A stretch of DNA of 51,156 nucleotides from Candidatus Melainabacteria bacterium (GCA_012965515.1 DTSE01000453.1:1-51156), one strand, 5' to 3'; positions 18,996 through 27,363 are shown, counted from the first letter of the stretch. Numbers and translations are program-made. The notes: a model not told the origin generated them from the sequence alone.

Positions 18996-19068
18996 AGCGG
19001 TGGTCCTCCTTATGGATGTTTCCTATTTCCTCTACCTGTTTTTCCATAGCCACCGCTACTTTTTATTT
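18996..19068 (+). repeat. Inverted repeat B (same arms and spacing as repeat A) followed by T-tract
   Basis: AGCGGTGG at 18996-19003 and CCACCGCT at 19050-19057 enclose 46 nt, as in repeat A. An inner TATGGA/TCCATA pairing extends the fold and leaves a TCCTCCT bulge. The 3' arm is followed by ACTTTTTATTT, so on the plus strand this resembles a terminator, attenuator or the end of a small RNA. It lies 67 nt upstream of the kinase-like gene. Confidence 0.6.
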
Positions 19069-19123
19069 CTCATCTGCCATTTGCAGACTTTCCTAGGCGC
19101 ATCACACCAAAGTCGGATGATAC

Positions 19124-20914
19124 ATGCCGTTTCCATCCTCAGGCGAAAGCAAGGATGTCTCCACATACGATGGGGGCATTCTTGCTGATGCGTCCGTGAG
19201 GAGAAGGTTAGACCAGGAAAACAATCAGAGTTATCTAGACATAGCAGTTCATACAATCTTCGATCCTTTGACCAGGCTAACTACAAAGAGTGATAAGTAT
19301 TCCGAGGAGTTGACCGGCTATACAAAAGGCTTCATTAAGTCTCTTCCGCTGTTCATGAAGGGGCGTTTGCCTCTTGCTGGACTACTCATCACCTATGCTG
19401 CAGATGAGGCAAAAACCAATGATTCCATACAAAATCAGTTGCTTGACGCAGGCCTTGGATCTTCCAAGGGACTTCTTTTAAAAGGAACCTTTAGGGCCTT
19501 AGGTGGACAAGGCGTTACACCTGGTATGACTGGTGTTGGTATCGGAATAACATCAAGAATCACAGATACTGCCTTGAGTCGCGCTAACTACATTGATTCC
19601 GATCAGAATTTCAATCTGAGCCGGGGTCTTCAATCAACACTTTCTGCTGGGTTCAACCCAAAAGCGCTGGCTATGGATGCCATAACGTTCGCAGCATCAG
19701 ATGTCCTGTGGGCGAGAATCATGAATAATTCCAGAGGAACAGCCTGGTACAGACCAGAGATAACACATGCAATTTCTGGCGGAACAATGGGACTGACTAG
19801 TGAATTCGGTAATGAATTGCATCGCCAAGTTTCTGCAGAAGGGCACATTGACACTGGTTTACTCATGCAAAGGAGTCTGACCAGAGGAGCGTTTGACGCT
19901 CTAGCCGGTGGATTGGGCGGACTGCAAACACGTAGATATGGCAAATTGATTCCTGCCATCCGAGACAGTGCTGAAGTTAGAGCAAGCGCACGTGCCACCC
20001 CATTTCAAAAAGGTTTGCTCGCTGACAGTGCACAGGTTGCCCTCAGGGATGGAACTTTCATTCTGGACAAGAAACTGCCCTCTCTAACAACAGAGACTTG
20101 GGTCGGCTGGACTCACACTTCGAGCGGAGAAAAAATACGCAGCGTTTTCAGACCTAGCAACGGCACTGAGGCTTTCGCTCACCGGATGCAATCTGAAATT
20201 GCAGCTTACGGACTGCAGACACTTGGTTTGAAGATGGCTGTACCGGTGACCGTTGCACGAAAAGTAGAGATCGGTGGAAAAACTTACTCCGGATACATTC
20301 AAGAAATGGAAGGAGTTAGCCTGGCTGCCTTTGCAAAGAAAAGGCTAGGAAACGACCCTTCAAGACGGAATTTACAAGAGCTGCTTCAGTCAAAACAAAG
20401 TCTTCATGAAAGCTACTCAAATGCCTGGCTGCACAGAATGATTTTCGGTGAGTGGGACAACCACGCTCTCAATATGACTGTGAACAAAAAGAACCCTGGA
20501 GCACCACAAGTCCGAAACATTGATTTAGGCGATAGTCTGCGCCCTGCTGAGTCCCTACTTGACGTAACCCCGACACCTGGAGTCAGGCAAGGCTACGACA
20601 AGATAAATGCAAGGCTGTATAGAGATCTTGCGGGTAAGAAATTAGACAGCACTACCTTATCCTATCTAAAGGACATTCAGAGCCGTTTCTCGACGCCTCT
20701 TGGACGTTCAAATTTGCTTTCGATAGGCATGACACCACAGCAAACAGATGGAGTGCTTGGACGAATAAACTGGCTTGTGAAAAATGAAAGAATGCCCGTG
20801 GGCAAAGAAGCTCTCTTTTACCTGCACCTAAATGATGCAAGACGCGCCTTTGAGCGCTTCTATGGTAAGGCGAAAGCGCAGAGCAAGGATGATCAGACGA
20901 ATTATTTTGAGTAG
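19124..20914 (+). CDS. Predicted PI3/4-kinase-like (atypical kinase fold) protein
   Basis: 596 aa. Residues 1-290 form a helical, Gly/Ala-rich N-terminal region (KGFIKSLPLFMKGRLPLAGLLITYAADEA) of unknown fold. From about 295 the sequence follows the PI-kinase/HipA-like plan: VFRPSNGTEAFAHRMQSEIAAYGLQTLG (ATP-anchoring strand then helix with Glu358), a hinge-like YSGYIQEMEGVSL, the catalytic loop GEWDNHALN (Asp445, Asn450) and the metal-binding IDLGDSL (Asp467). The position normally occupied by Lys in VFKP is Arg343, so activity is not certain. Target (lipid, protein or small molecule) unknown. No signal peptide or classical membrane helix is obvious. The half-GT20 gene follows by 38 nt and may be co-transcribed. 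Confidence 0.65.
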   Translation: MPFPSSGESKDVSTYDGGILADASVRRRLDQENNQSYLDIAVHTIFDPLTRLTTKSDKYSEELTGYTKGFIKSLPLFMKGRLPLAGLLITYAADEAKTNDSIQNQLLDAGLGSSKGLLLKGTFRALGGQGVTPGMTGVGIGITSRITDTALSRANYIDSDQNFNLSRGLQSTLSAGFNPKALAMDAITFAASDVLWARIMNNSRGTAWYRPEITHAISGGTMGLTSEFGNELHRQVSAEGHIDTGLLMQRSLTRGAFDALAGGLGGLQTRRYGKLIPAIRDSAEVRASARATPFQKGLLADSAQVALRDGTFILDKKLPSLTTETWVGWTHTSSGEKIRSVFRPSNGTEAFAHRMQSEIAAYGLQTLGLKMAVPVTVARKVEIGGKTYSGYIQEMEGVSLAAFAKKRLGNDPSRRNLQELLQSKQSLHESYSNAWLHRMIFGEWDNHALNMTVNKKNPGAPQVRNIDLGDSLRPAESLLDVTPTPGVRQGYDKINARLYRDLAGKKLDSTTLSYLKDIQSRFSTPLGRSNLLSIGMTPQQTDGVLGRINWLVKNERMPVGKEALFYLHLNDARRAFERFYGKAKAQSKDDQTNYFE

Positions 20915-20952
20915 ATGGTGAAACTTTGGCCCGCAATCTTTAGGAAATTCGC

Positions 20953-21636
20953 ATGAACATAATGTCGTACAAAGGCCCAATAGCCACGGACCCCGCAGCT
21001 AAGTCGCTGAGCAAATTGTTTTGCAGCTCGAATGAATTGCGACACCAATGGTGGTTCATGCAAGACAATTCATTTCATTGTTGCACAACCGACACGGCTC
21101 TTAGTCACTCCATCTGTGACTTCCCTGAGCCGGTGGTGGAAGGGCATTCGCTTTACTGTAATGAATTTCTCTGGCCTGTATTTCATGAACTGGATAAGTC
21201 CATTCACTTCAAGCAGCCAGATCGCCAGATGTTTCATCAATTCAATATCTTTTTTGCACAGAGTATGCTTGGTTTCGATCAATTATCGATTGTGCAACCC
21301 ATTATTATCAGCGGGTATCATCTCGCTCTCTGTCCGCAAATTCTCTATAACTGTTCAGGCTTTCGCAGCACATTTTTCTGGAATCTACCGTGGCCGGAAG
21401 ACGTAAGTAAAATCTATATTCCGTTTGTTTCGGAGATTGCACTTGGGCTTCTACACGCACAGAGCCTTGGATTTACCACTACGGAATCCGCGTCGAACTT
21501 TCTTGCGTTTGTGGCAAAAATAATGCCAAACTACCGCGTCGACATTTCTGGACGCAAGATTGAAAATCTGTACGAGCCAGAACACAATATTTCGATTCAA
21601 TTTGACCCTTTTGATTGTGGCTCTTCGAGAAACTGA
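20953..21636 (+). CDS. N-terminal-half GT20 homologue with altered catalytic residues
   Basis: 227 aa with AGGAAATTCGC before the ATG. It aligns along its whole length with the N-terminal half of the GT20 enzyme at 11855: MNIMSYKGP / MNILSYRGP, VEGHSLYCNEFLWPVFHEL / VEGHYRYCNEFLWPVLHEL, YHLALCP / YQLALCP, FFWNLPWP / VFWHIPWP. It stops at the boundary where the C-terminal, NDP-sugar-binding Rossmann domain should begin. Acceptor-site Asp is Gly (SGYHL), the catalytic His is Asn (WNLPWP), and the Arg and Gly-Gly of the glycine loop are lost. It cannot be an active synthase alone. Either a decaying pseudogene or a repurposed binding protein; the clean frame and ribosome-binding site favour expression. 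Confidence 0.75.
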   Translation: MNIMSYKGPIATDPAAKSLSKLFCSSNELRHQWWFMQDNSFHCCTTDTALSHSICDFPEPVVEGHSLYCNEFLWPVFHELDKSIHFKQPDRQMFHQFNIFFAQSMLGFDQLSIVQPIIISGYHLALCPQILYNCSGFRSTFFWNLPWPEDVSKIYIPFVSEIALGLLHAQSLGFTTTESASNFLAFVAKIMPNYRVDISGRKIENLYEPEHNISIQFDPFDCGSSRN

Positions 21637-21665
21637 TCGAGCTCAGAACCAGAAATTTTCCTAGA

Positions 21666-21701
21666 GCGGACAGCGAGGCAATGACATGCCTCGCTATCCG
21701 C
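21666..21701. terminator. Strong hairpin between convergent genes
   Basis: A 15-bp stem with one mismatch (GCGGACAGCGAGGCA against TGCCTCGCTATCCGC) and a 6-nt loop lies between the half-GT20 gene (plus) and the patatin gene (minus). There is no U-tract, so its role as a bidirectional terminator is inferred from strength and position. Confidence 0.5.
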
Positions 21702-21786
21702 CTGGGGTAACGAGTGAGAAAAGCGATCTCAACGCAAGTGCGCTCTATCTCCTTCGAGAATAGCGCGTTTTACGAAGAGCCGCACG

Positions 21787-22863
21787 TTAAATTCGCTTGG
21801 GATGATTCACTCGAGACTTTATAATATCGATCTGGTTTCTATTCTGTTCAATTGCGTGTAGACCAGCTTTTATTGCCTGTAGTTTTTGAAGCGCAGCCAA
21901 CTCTCCTGCCTTGATGGCGCACTTCAAATGCTCCTCGTCAAAAGTGTGCATAGTCATGAACTCCACTTTTGGTTCTATGATAATATCAGCGGTCCCAACG
22001 GCTTTTCCTTCAATCTCAGCCATCAATATGCTTGTTACACGGTCAGCATACTCTAAATTGGTATCAAATTCCTTTCTCGGAGACTTTTCCAGATACGAAT
22101 GAAGCTTCACTGCCACTACAAGTGGTGCTCCTAGAGCATCAGCGATGCCGGTAGGCAGGTTGGACCTGATCCCCCCATCAACCAATTGTGGGCCTTCTAT
22201 TGAGCCTGGTGAACGATACATGAAAGGAACTGTGTTGCTTACTCTTACAGCAAATGAGACCTTTCCGCTACTTATCCAGACGGGCTTTGTATCGATGAGA
22301 TTAAGCGAAGTGACGACCAGTGGAATTTTCAAGTCTTTAAATTCCGTCACTCCCGAAGGCAGATTGTTTTCTATAAATCTTGCTATTGACCTTCCACTGT
22401 ACAACCCGATTTTTGGTTTCAGAAACATGAGGCGAGAAAGTCCATAGCGTGCACCGTATATGATTGACTGCAGAAATCTCGGTCTGGGAAAGTAAGCTTT
22501 TTTCAGGTCGCCATTGAGGGCTAATTTTTCGATTTCCTCCGGTGTGAGACCTGCCGCATAGAGACTGCCAATCATCGCTCCGACGCTACTGCCAGTAATG
22601 AGATCAGGCTCAATGCCTTCTTTGTGCAATACCTTTAGTACGCCGATATGAGCTACTCCTCTTGAACCTCCACCAGCTAACGTCAAGGCGAGGCGTATCT
22701 TCGTTGGGGTTTTGAGCATATTTGGAGCGGAAGTCTTTTTAGCGCTTGGTGGTTGAGCTATTGCACTTCCGCTTTCCATAGCCAATACTTGCGTGCACAA
22801 ACCGGTGAGCAACACGGTGAAGAAAATCAAGCAGGTAACTTGTCTTGTGGAATTCTTTGACAT
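21787..22863 (-). CDS. Patatin-like phospholipase, RssA/NTE type, exported
   Basis: 358 aa, GGAG 7 nt before the ATG. An N-terminal signal segment (about 10-28) precedes the patatin core. The oxyanion loop GGGSRG (64-69), nucleophile elbow GSSVGA (Ser93) and catalytic Asp229 in VDGG are all present, so the Ser-Asp dyad is intact. The signal segment suggests it acts in the periplasm or at a membrane, releasing fatty acids from lipids. A helical tail follows the core. It is monocistronic and convergent with the half-GT20 gene. Confidence 0.9.
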   Translation of the reverse strand: MSKNSTRQVTCLIFFTVLLTGLCTQVLAMESGSAIAQPPSAKKTSAPNMLKTPTKIRLALTLAGGGSRGVAHIGVLKVLHKEGIEPDLITGSSVGAMIGSLYAAGLTPEEIEKLALNGDLKKAYFPRPRFLQSIIYGARYGLSRLMFLKPKIGLYSGRSIARFIENNLPSGVTEFKDLKIPLVVTSLNLIDTKPVWISSGKVSFAVRVSNTVPFMYRSPGSIEGPQLVDGGIRSNLPTGIADALGAPLVVAVKLHSYLEKSPRKEFDTNLEYADRVTSILMAEIEGKAVGTADIIIEPKVEFMTMHTFDEEHLKCAIKAGELAALQKLQAIKAGLHAIEQNRNQIDIIKSRVNHPKRI

Positions 22864-23133
22864 GGCACTCCAGCAGCGGTTTCCGCGCTCTCTCTTTCAG
22901 CTGTGACGCTCAACATTGCTGGCAGTTCCGAGTCAGAAGATGCAGGGCGGCTTGTTTGAGCCCCTACTGTGCGCGCAGTCTTCTAATAACTTAATTACCC
23001 AGCCCTGATGGAACTGTAAATTCACCTACGAGTCTAAATTCCTATGAAAGTGGCAAACAAGCCTCTTCGAAAGTTGGCAGTCTAATTCGTTCAGGGATTT
23101 ACGCCGCCGGCCAAAGAGAAATGAGGTGAAGAA

Positions 23134-24255
23134 ATGAAATTCTCTGCAATGAAATCGTGCTCACCTGCCTGCTTACGCCGACTTGGGGCCACCTATCTTT
23201 CCCCTGTCTTTCTGCTTCTTGCATGCATGGGTATTGGCGGCGCTAGTGTTTCTGCCGAACCTTTTGCAAATCAATTGTCTTCGCAATCAAGTTTCACGAA
23301 CGGCAATTCTGTCACTAGAAACGAAAAGCTTACCCAAAATGGAGATGCGGCACCTAATGCCGAATCTTCAGCAATTCAAGCGTCGCCGGTTGAGGAGCAC
23401 ATTAGCTCATCAGAAAAGACGTTTTCTTCTTCAAATGGTAAAGATGCGACTCACACTAGACTGCAAAAGGGAGGCATTGTTAAACAATCGGATCATAAGT
23501 CGAACGATGGCTTATCCTTTTTCAATCCTCTTTCCGCACTTAATCCAATTGGTAAGTTGAACCCATTCGAGATGCTCCTCGAACCAGTGACCAAGCTTCA
23601 AAAGCAGTCATTAAGATTAGAACAGGAATTGGTCAAATTGACCGAGCCGGTAATGCAGCTTAATCCCTCTCTAAAATCGCTGGAGCAAAAAATGACACTT
23701 CTGGAAAGCGGAATGACCGACGTGAAAGGAGACATAAGCAATATTGGAGCAAAAATTTCGCCGATGCAGAATCAGCTTGTCGATGTACATAAGACAATTT
23801 CGAATCTACAAAGCAATCTCAAAGATATGAAGACTGAACTCATTAAGACTCGAGGCAACATAGAAGGAGTCAATTCTCAGTTAGGCTCTATTCGCGGTGA
23901 CATGCAAGGAATTCGCAACGACATTGGTTCTGTGCGCTCCAGTATTGACCAAGTTAAGAAGCCAATAGCGAAACTAGAAAATCCAATAACGTCACTGAGT
24001 CAACCAATCGCTGATCTAAAAGGTCCGATCACCAGGCTGCAAGCGCCGCTTTCACGCATTGAGAAACCAATAACAGAGGTTGATACAAGATTGAGGAATC
24101 TAGATTTGAAACTCTCCGAGCTGAGAGATGTAATCAAAATGATTCTCACCTCTATATATGTCGCAGCTGGTGTTATTGCAGTGGGTACGCCAATTGCTGC
24201 AATTTTTGTGTTTCGAAACAGGCGAGCTATTGTGTCAAGAAGAGCCGATTCCTAG
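23134..24255 (+). CDS. Exported, C-terminally anchored coiled-coil protein with proline-led heptads
   Basis: 373 aa, excellent ribosome-binding site (GAGGTGA). A signal peptide (about 1-41) is followed by a Ser/Asn-rich linker, then a long heptad region (about 145-335) and a C-terminal membrane helix (about 340-360) ending in FRNRRAIVSRR, a stop-transfer signal. Residues 277-318 consist of six consecutive seven-residue units beginning Pro-Ile/Leu: PIAKLEN, PITSLSQ, PIADLKG, PITRLQA, PLSRIEK, PITEVDT. An earlier stretch (150-180) shows a similar pattern. Topology suggests a periplasmic rod held by a C-terminal anchor. No family recognised. Confidence 0.75.
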   Translation: MKFSAMKSCSPACLRRLGATYLSPVFLLLACMGIGGASVSAEPFANQLSSQSSFTNGNSVTRNEKLTQNGDAAPNAESSAIQASPVEEHISSSEKTFSSSNGKDATHTRLQKGGIVKQSDHKSNDGLSFFNPLSALNPIGKLNPFEMLLEPVTKLQKQSLRLEQELVKLTEPVMQLNPSLKSLEQKMTLLESGMTDVKGDISNIGAKISPMQNQLVDVHKTISNLQSNLKDMKTELIKTRGNIEGVNSQLGSIRGDMQGIRNDIGSVRSSIDQVKKPIAKLENPITSLSQPIADLKGPITRLQAPLSRIEKPITEVDTRLRNLDLKLSELRDVIKMILTSIYVAAGVIAVGTPIAAIFVFRNRRAIVSRRADS

Positions 24256-24314
24256 TCGTTAGGACGCGAGTCAGAACAATCGGCACTCTGTACTGAGGGC
24301 GCGGCAGAAAGATT

Positions 24315-24363
24315 GTGGTTGCCATTCTTTGTCGCTATTCATTGTTGCTAACCGCTATTTTTT
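24315..24363 (+). terminator. Candidate rho-independent terminator
   Basis: GTGGTTGC pairs with GCTAACCGC (one bulge, one wobble) across a 24-nt loop and is followed by TATTTTTTG. It lies 60 nt after the stop of the proline-heptad protein gene. Confidence 0.45.
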
Positions 24364-24402
24364 GAGTTTCAATATGGTTAGACGCATTGGAGGCGTCGAT
24401 GT

Positions 24403-24678
24403 ATGAAAACCGAAACTATCCGTCAAATTCGCAACATCTTGCTTAGAACGTTTGCCGTGACATTTGTTTTGAATCTGCTGATGGCAACAGCTACTTTTGG
24501 ACTTTGGGACACCTGGACCTCTATTACCGGACAGTGGTTCCACACGTCTCCACAGTCGCTTGGCCCGCAGATGGTAAATTTCTTCACGACAATCAAATTC
24601 TTTGCCTTGTTCGTCCTTTTGGGACCTGCTCTTGCCTTACATTGGACTCTCAGAGCAGAGGCAAAGGAGGCTGTCTAA
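24403..24678 (+). CDS. Small two-helix membrane protein (DUF6868-like)
   Basis: 91 aa with a strong ribosome-binding site (GGAGGC, 4 nt before ATG). A first membrane helix at about 13-34 and a second at about 62-82 flank a loop containing GQWFHTSPQSLGPQMVNFFTTIKFF. The WF...SP...K-F pattern and the ALALHW ending resemble DUF6868 membrane proteins, but the match is by memory of the pattern only. Function unknown. Likely transcribed on its own. Confidence 0.65.
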   Translation: MKTETIRQIRNILLRTFAVTFVLNLLMATATFGLWDTWTSITGQWFHTSPQSLGPQMVNFFTTIKFFALFVLLGPALALHWTLRAEAKEAV

Positions 24679-24780
24679 AGTTTCAACATGCGGCGCAAAT
24701 TGCAGACTGTCTAGGCTTGAGTATGATTTCAGTTAACCGTGATACTCTGTGATCCTCGGGTGTACTCACCTGGGTTTTAC

Positions 24781-24811
24781 TGAAGGGCCAACGTTATGCG
24801 TCGCCCCTTCA
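24781..24811. repeat. Inverted repeat TGAAGGG / CCCTTCA
   Basis: Perfect 7-bp arms around a 17-nt loop in the 188-nt gap between two small membrane-protein genes. No U-tract follows, so a leader structure or weak terminator are both possible. Confidence 0.35.
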
Positions 24812-24866
24812 ACAGTGAACCGATACCGGCTTGATTCAATAGCGCTGTGATCTACCCAAAAAGCAA

Positions 24867-25067
24867 ATGAATAGTAGAGTTACGAAGTACTCAATTTTAG
24901 CAGTGGGAGTAATTCTGGCTATTGCCGCGATGTTCTATCTCAATGATATTATGCTCAATGACGGCGATCCATACGAACAGCAGCTCTTTGCTTGGGTAAT
25001 CAGCGTTTTTACCGGGTTGGCGATTTTCTGGACTATTCTCTTTATTGTGCTTACGTCAAAAAAATAA
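24867..25067 (+). CDS. Two-helix membrane mini-protein (paralogue of the one at 9994)
   Basis: 66 aa: a basic start (MNSRVTKY), helix 1 (SILAVGVILAIAAMFYL), an acidic loop (NDIMLNDGDPYEQQL), helix 2 (VISVFTGLAIFWTILFIVL) and a Lys-Lys end. Helix 2 closely resembles the second helix of the protein at 9994. No domain family recognised. It converges on the universal stress protein gene with a gap of only 6 nt. Confidence 0.65.
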   Translation: MNSRVTKYSILAVGVILAIAAMFYLNDIMLNDGDPYEQQLFAWVISVFTGLAIFWTILFIVLTSKK

Positions 25068-25073
25068 CAGCAC

Positions 25074-25511
25074 TCATCTGACGATAAGGACAGAGCAGCG
25101 AGCGTTCCTCACGATTTTTTCTGCGTTCGTTCCAAGAAGCGCGCCCCAAATGCTTGAATGTCCGGTGTCGCCTATAACCAACATGTCCATGCTGTTCTTT
25201 TTCACGAATTCCACCATTGCTGCAGTTGAAGAACCGGTCGTGATCTCAGTAAAAGTATTGACCCCGGCGCCTTCAGCAAGTTCTCTTGCTTTTATCTGTG
25301 CACGCTCAAGCTTTTCTCTGGAAGTTTTGTCGGCCGCCAGAACCTCACTTGCGCTGTAGGAGGCATCAACCGACTCCTGAATAGACACTATATGCAGTTC
25401 CGCTTCTTTGGACTTTGCTTGATTGACTGCTTCTTCCAGTGCCTTCCAGGAACTATCCGAACCATCCAGCCCAACTGCTATTTTGTAGTTTTTACTTTTG
25501 TCTTCTGTCAC
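25074..25511 (-). CDS. Universal stress protein, UspA family (ATP-binding type)
   Basis: 145 aa from GTG 25511. The N-terminus (YKIAVGLDGSDSSWKALEEAV) and the C-terminal G-2x-G-9x-G-(S/T) nucleotide motif (GDTGHSSIWGALLGT) are intact, so ATP binding is expected. The gene starts 3 nt after the stop of the SulP transporter gene on the same strand, so they form a coupled unit. Universal stress proteins next to transporters often tune them; that link is inference. Confidence 0.92.
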   Translation of the reverse strand: MTEDKSKNYKIAVGLDGSDSSWKALEEAVNQAKSKEAELHIVSIQESVDASYSASEVLAADKTSREKLERAQIKARELAEGAGVNTFTEITTGSSTAAMVEFVKKNSMDMLVIGDTGHSSIWGALLGTNAEKIVRNARCSVLIVR

Positions 25512-25514
25512 GAT

Positions 25515-27158
25515 TTACTTTACATCCGATTCTTCTTGCGCAGATCTTTCAGTTTCCCACAAATTTATTGCATCGAGCGCTTTTTCGAAACGCTCAAAGC
25601 AATATTCCATATCAATGTTTGCCCCCATTTTGTTCAGAGCTTCCCTAATGTGCGGACTAATTCCAACAAAAAGCACTTTTATTCCTTTGGCTTGCCATTT
25701 TTCAATTGCCGTCTCCAGTGCAAAAGCTCCGGTTTGATCTACGAGAGGAACGTTCAAAAAGCTCAAGATTACATATCTGGCACCGCTAATTTTTTCTATG
25801 GCATCAGTGAAGTTTTTTGCTTCCCCGAAAAACAAAGGGCCGTTCAGGACATACGAATAGGTACTTCTGCGCACGCTTTCAGGAATATGCTCCGTCACCT
25901 CTTTCAACTCTTCGAGCGTTTCGAGATCACCAAAGGATGAAACATTGGCATCAGCCAACTGTTTGACGAAAAGTACGGACGCGACTGCAACACCGACCAG
26001 AACTGCAACAATCAAATCGACAAAAATCGTCAAAGAAAGAACGATAAACATTACGGCAACATCTGCTCTCGGTGTCTTATTCAAGCTGCGCAAAACACGC
26101 CAGTCCATGATACTGAGCCCAACTGTCGTAAGAATTGAAGCGAGCGCACAAAGGGGTATTTCAGCAGCTATTCTGCTGAAACAGATGAGTACGAGCAGTA
26201 AGAAAAATCCATGCAAAATACCTGAAAGCGCAGTTGTGCCGCCCGACTTCACGTTTACCATCGAGCGCATGGTTGCTCCGGCGCCTGGCAATCCGCCAAT
26301 AACGCCGGACATGATGTTACCTATACCCTGCCCTATCAGTTCGCGATCGCTGTCGTGCCGTCTGCCTGTAACTTTGTCCAAAACAATAGACGTCAAAAGA
26401 GAGTCTATAGCTCCCAAAAATGCCAAAGTAAGCCCGTTTTGCAGCACAAGGTGAAAGTCAGCAAAGGTTACATTCGGCAATTTCGGTTGTGGAAAACCAC
26501 CAGGAATACTTCCGATTTTAGGGATTTCGAGCTGAAACACATGCGTCACTAATGTCACTGCAACTAGAGCTACAAGTGATGCCGGAATTTTTTTGGAGAC
26601 AAAAGGAAGCAGGTAAATGAGTGCAAGGGTTGCGGCGCTTATCAGAACAGCATCTCGATTCCATGCCGTGGGTAGAGAAGTTAACGATGTTAGTGCATTG
26701 ACTACACTTCCGGATGTAGGCATGCCGAAAAGAGGCGCAATCTCCACACAAATGATGATGGCGCCAATTCCTGTCATGAAGCCGGAGATGACCGGATACG
26801 GTATGTATCCAATCAGTTGACCCGCTTTGACATAACCCATAGCCATTTGTATAAGTCCGCCCACGATTGCAGATGCAAAGACGAGGTCTGCTCTGCCCGA
26901 TGCAGTGGCAAAAACCGCAGCGGCTACAACTGTCATCGGACCGGTAGGGCCAGAGCACTGTCCGGCGGTGCCACCGAACAGCGCAGCAAAAATCCCGCAA
27001 GCGATTGCCCCATACAAACCAGCAACAGCACCTAGACCGGAGGCAACACCGAAAGCCAGGCAAAGAGGCAAAGCAACGATTGCCGCCATCAATCCGCCCG
27101 TCAGATCGCCTAGCGGATTTGTGCGTACAGTTTCTTTTATTGAGTTAAAAACAGTCAT
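25515..27158 (-). CDS. SulP-family anion transporter with STAS domain (copy 1)
   Basis: 547 aa. The N-terminal membrane domain carries the SulP signatures GGLMAAIVALPLCLAFGVASG and GGTAGQCSGPTGPMTVV, and GQGIGNIMSGVIGGLPGAGA mid-domain. About ten to twelve hydrophobic segments follow to residue 420. The C-terminal STAS domain (about 430-530) begins YVLNGPLFFGEAKNF. SulP proteins move sulfate, bicarbonate or other anions; BicA of cyanobacteria belongs here, but the substrate cannot be read from sequence. Coupled to the downstream universal stress gene and divergent from a KaiB-like gene 205 nt away. A second copy lies at 40267. Confidence 0.92.
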   Translation of the reverse strand: MTVFNSIKETVRTNPLGDLTGGLMAAIVALPLCLAFGVASGLGAVAGLYGAIACGIFAALFGGTAGQCSGPTGPMTVVAAAVFATASGRADLVFASAIVGGLIQMAMGYVKAGQLIGYIPYPVISGFMTGIGAIIICVEIAPLFGMPTSGSVVNALTSLTSLPTAWNRDAVLISAATLALIYLLPFVSKKIPASLVALVAVTLVTHVFQLEIPKIGSIPGGFPQPKLPNVTFADFHLVLQNGLTLAFLGAIDSLLTSIVLDKVTGRRHDSDRELIGQGIGNIMSGVIGGLPGAGATMRSMVNVKSGGTTALSGILHGFFLLLVLICFSRIAAEIPLCALASILTTVGLSIMDWRVLRSLNKTPRADVAVMFIVLSLTIFVDLIVAVLVGVAVASVLFVKQLADANVSSFGDLETLEELKEVTEHIPESVRRSTYSYVLNGPLFFGEAKNFTDAIEKISGARYVILSFLNVPLVDQTGAFALETAIEKWQAKGIKVLFVGISPHIREALNKMGANIDMEYCFERFEKALDAINLWETERSAQEESDVK

Positions 27159-27242
27159 CAGATTTTTGGAAGTTTCTTTTCGACCTTACGATACTTCATC
27201 AAACTTTCAATAATTCTCTACGCCTGCCAAGGCACGCACTCC

Positions 27243-27260
27243 TTGCAAAACACTTTCAAA
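27243..27260. repeat. Copy of the TTGCAGAAYGCTTTCAAA-like motif
   Basis: TTGCAAAACACTTTCAAA matches the motif at 36579 and 38813 in 15 of 18 positions. It lies in the divergent region between SulP copy 1 and the KaiB-like gene, 85 nt upstream of the SulP start. Confidence 0.3.
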
Positions 27261-27363
27261 AGTCACACTCCTGGGTTTGTTTTGATACTTCGTTGCGAAT
27301 AGAGCATTTCTCACATTGAATATAAACTGAAATTATCGATTTACTTGACCAGGTAATAATGCG

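Noticed and set aside
10242-20940. A 19-nt near-repeat (AACTTTGG[T/C]CCGCAATCT) after two stop codons at 10242 and 20922
   Set aside because: 17 of 19 matches between two places in 51 kb is expected a few times by chance, and neither site has structure or a shared context.
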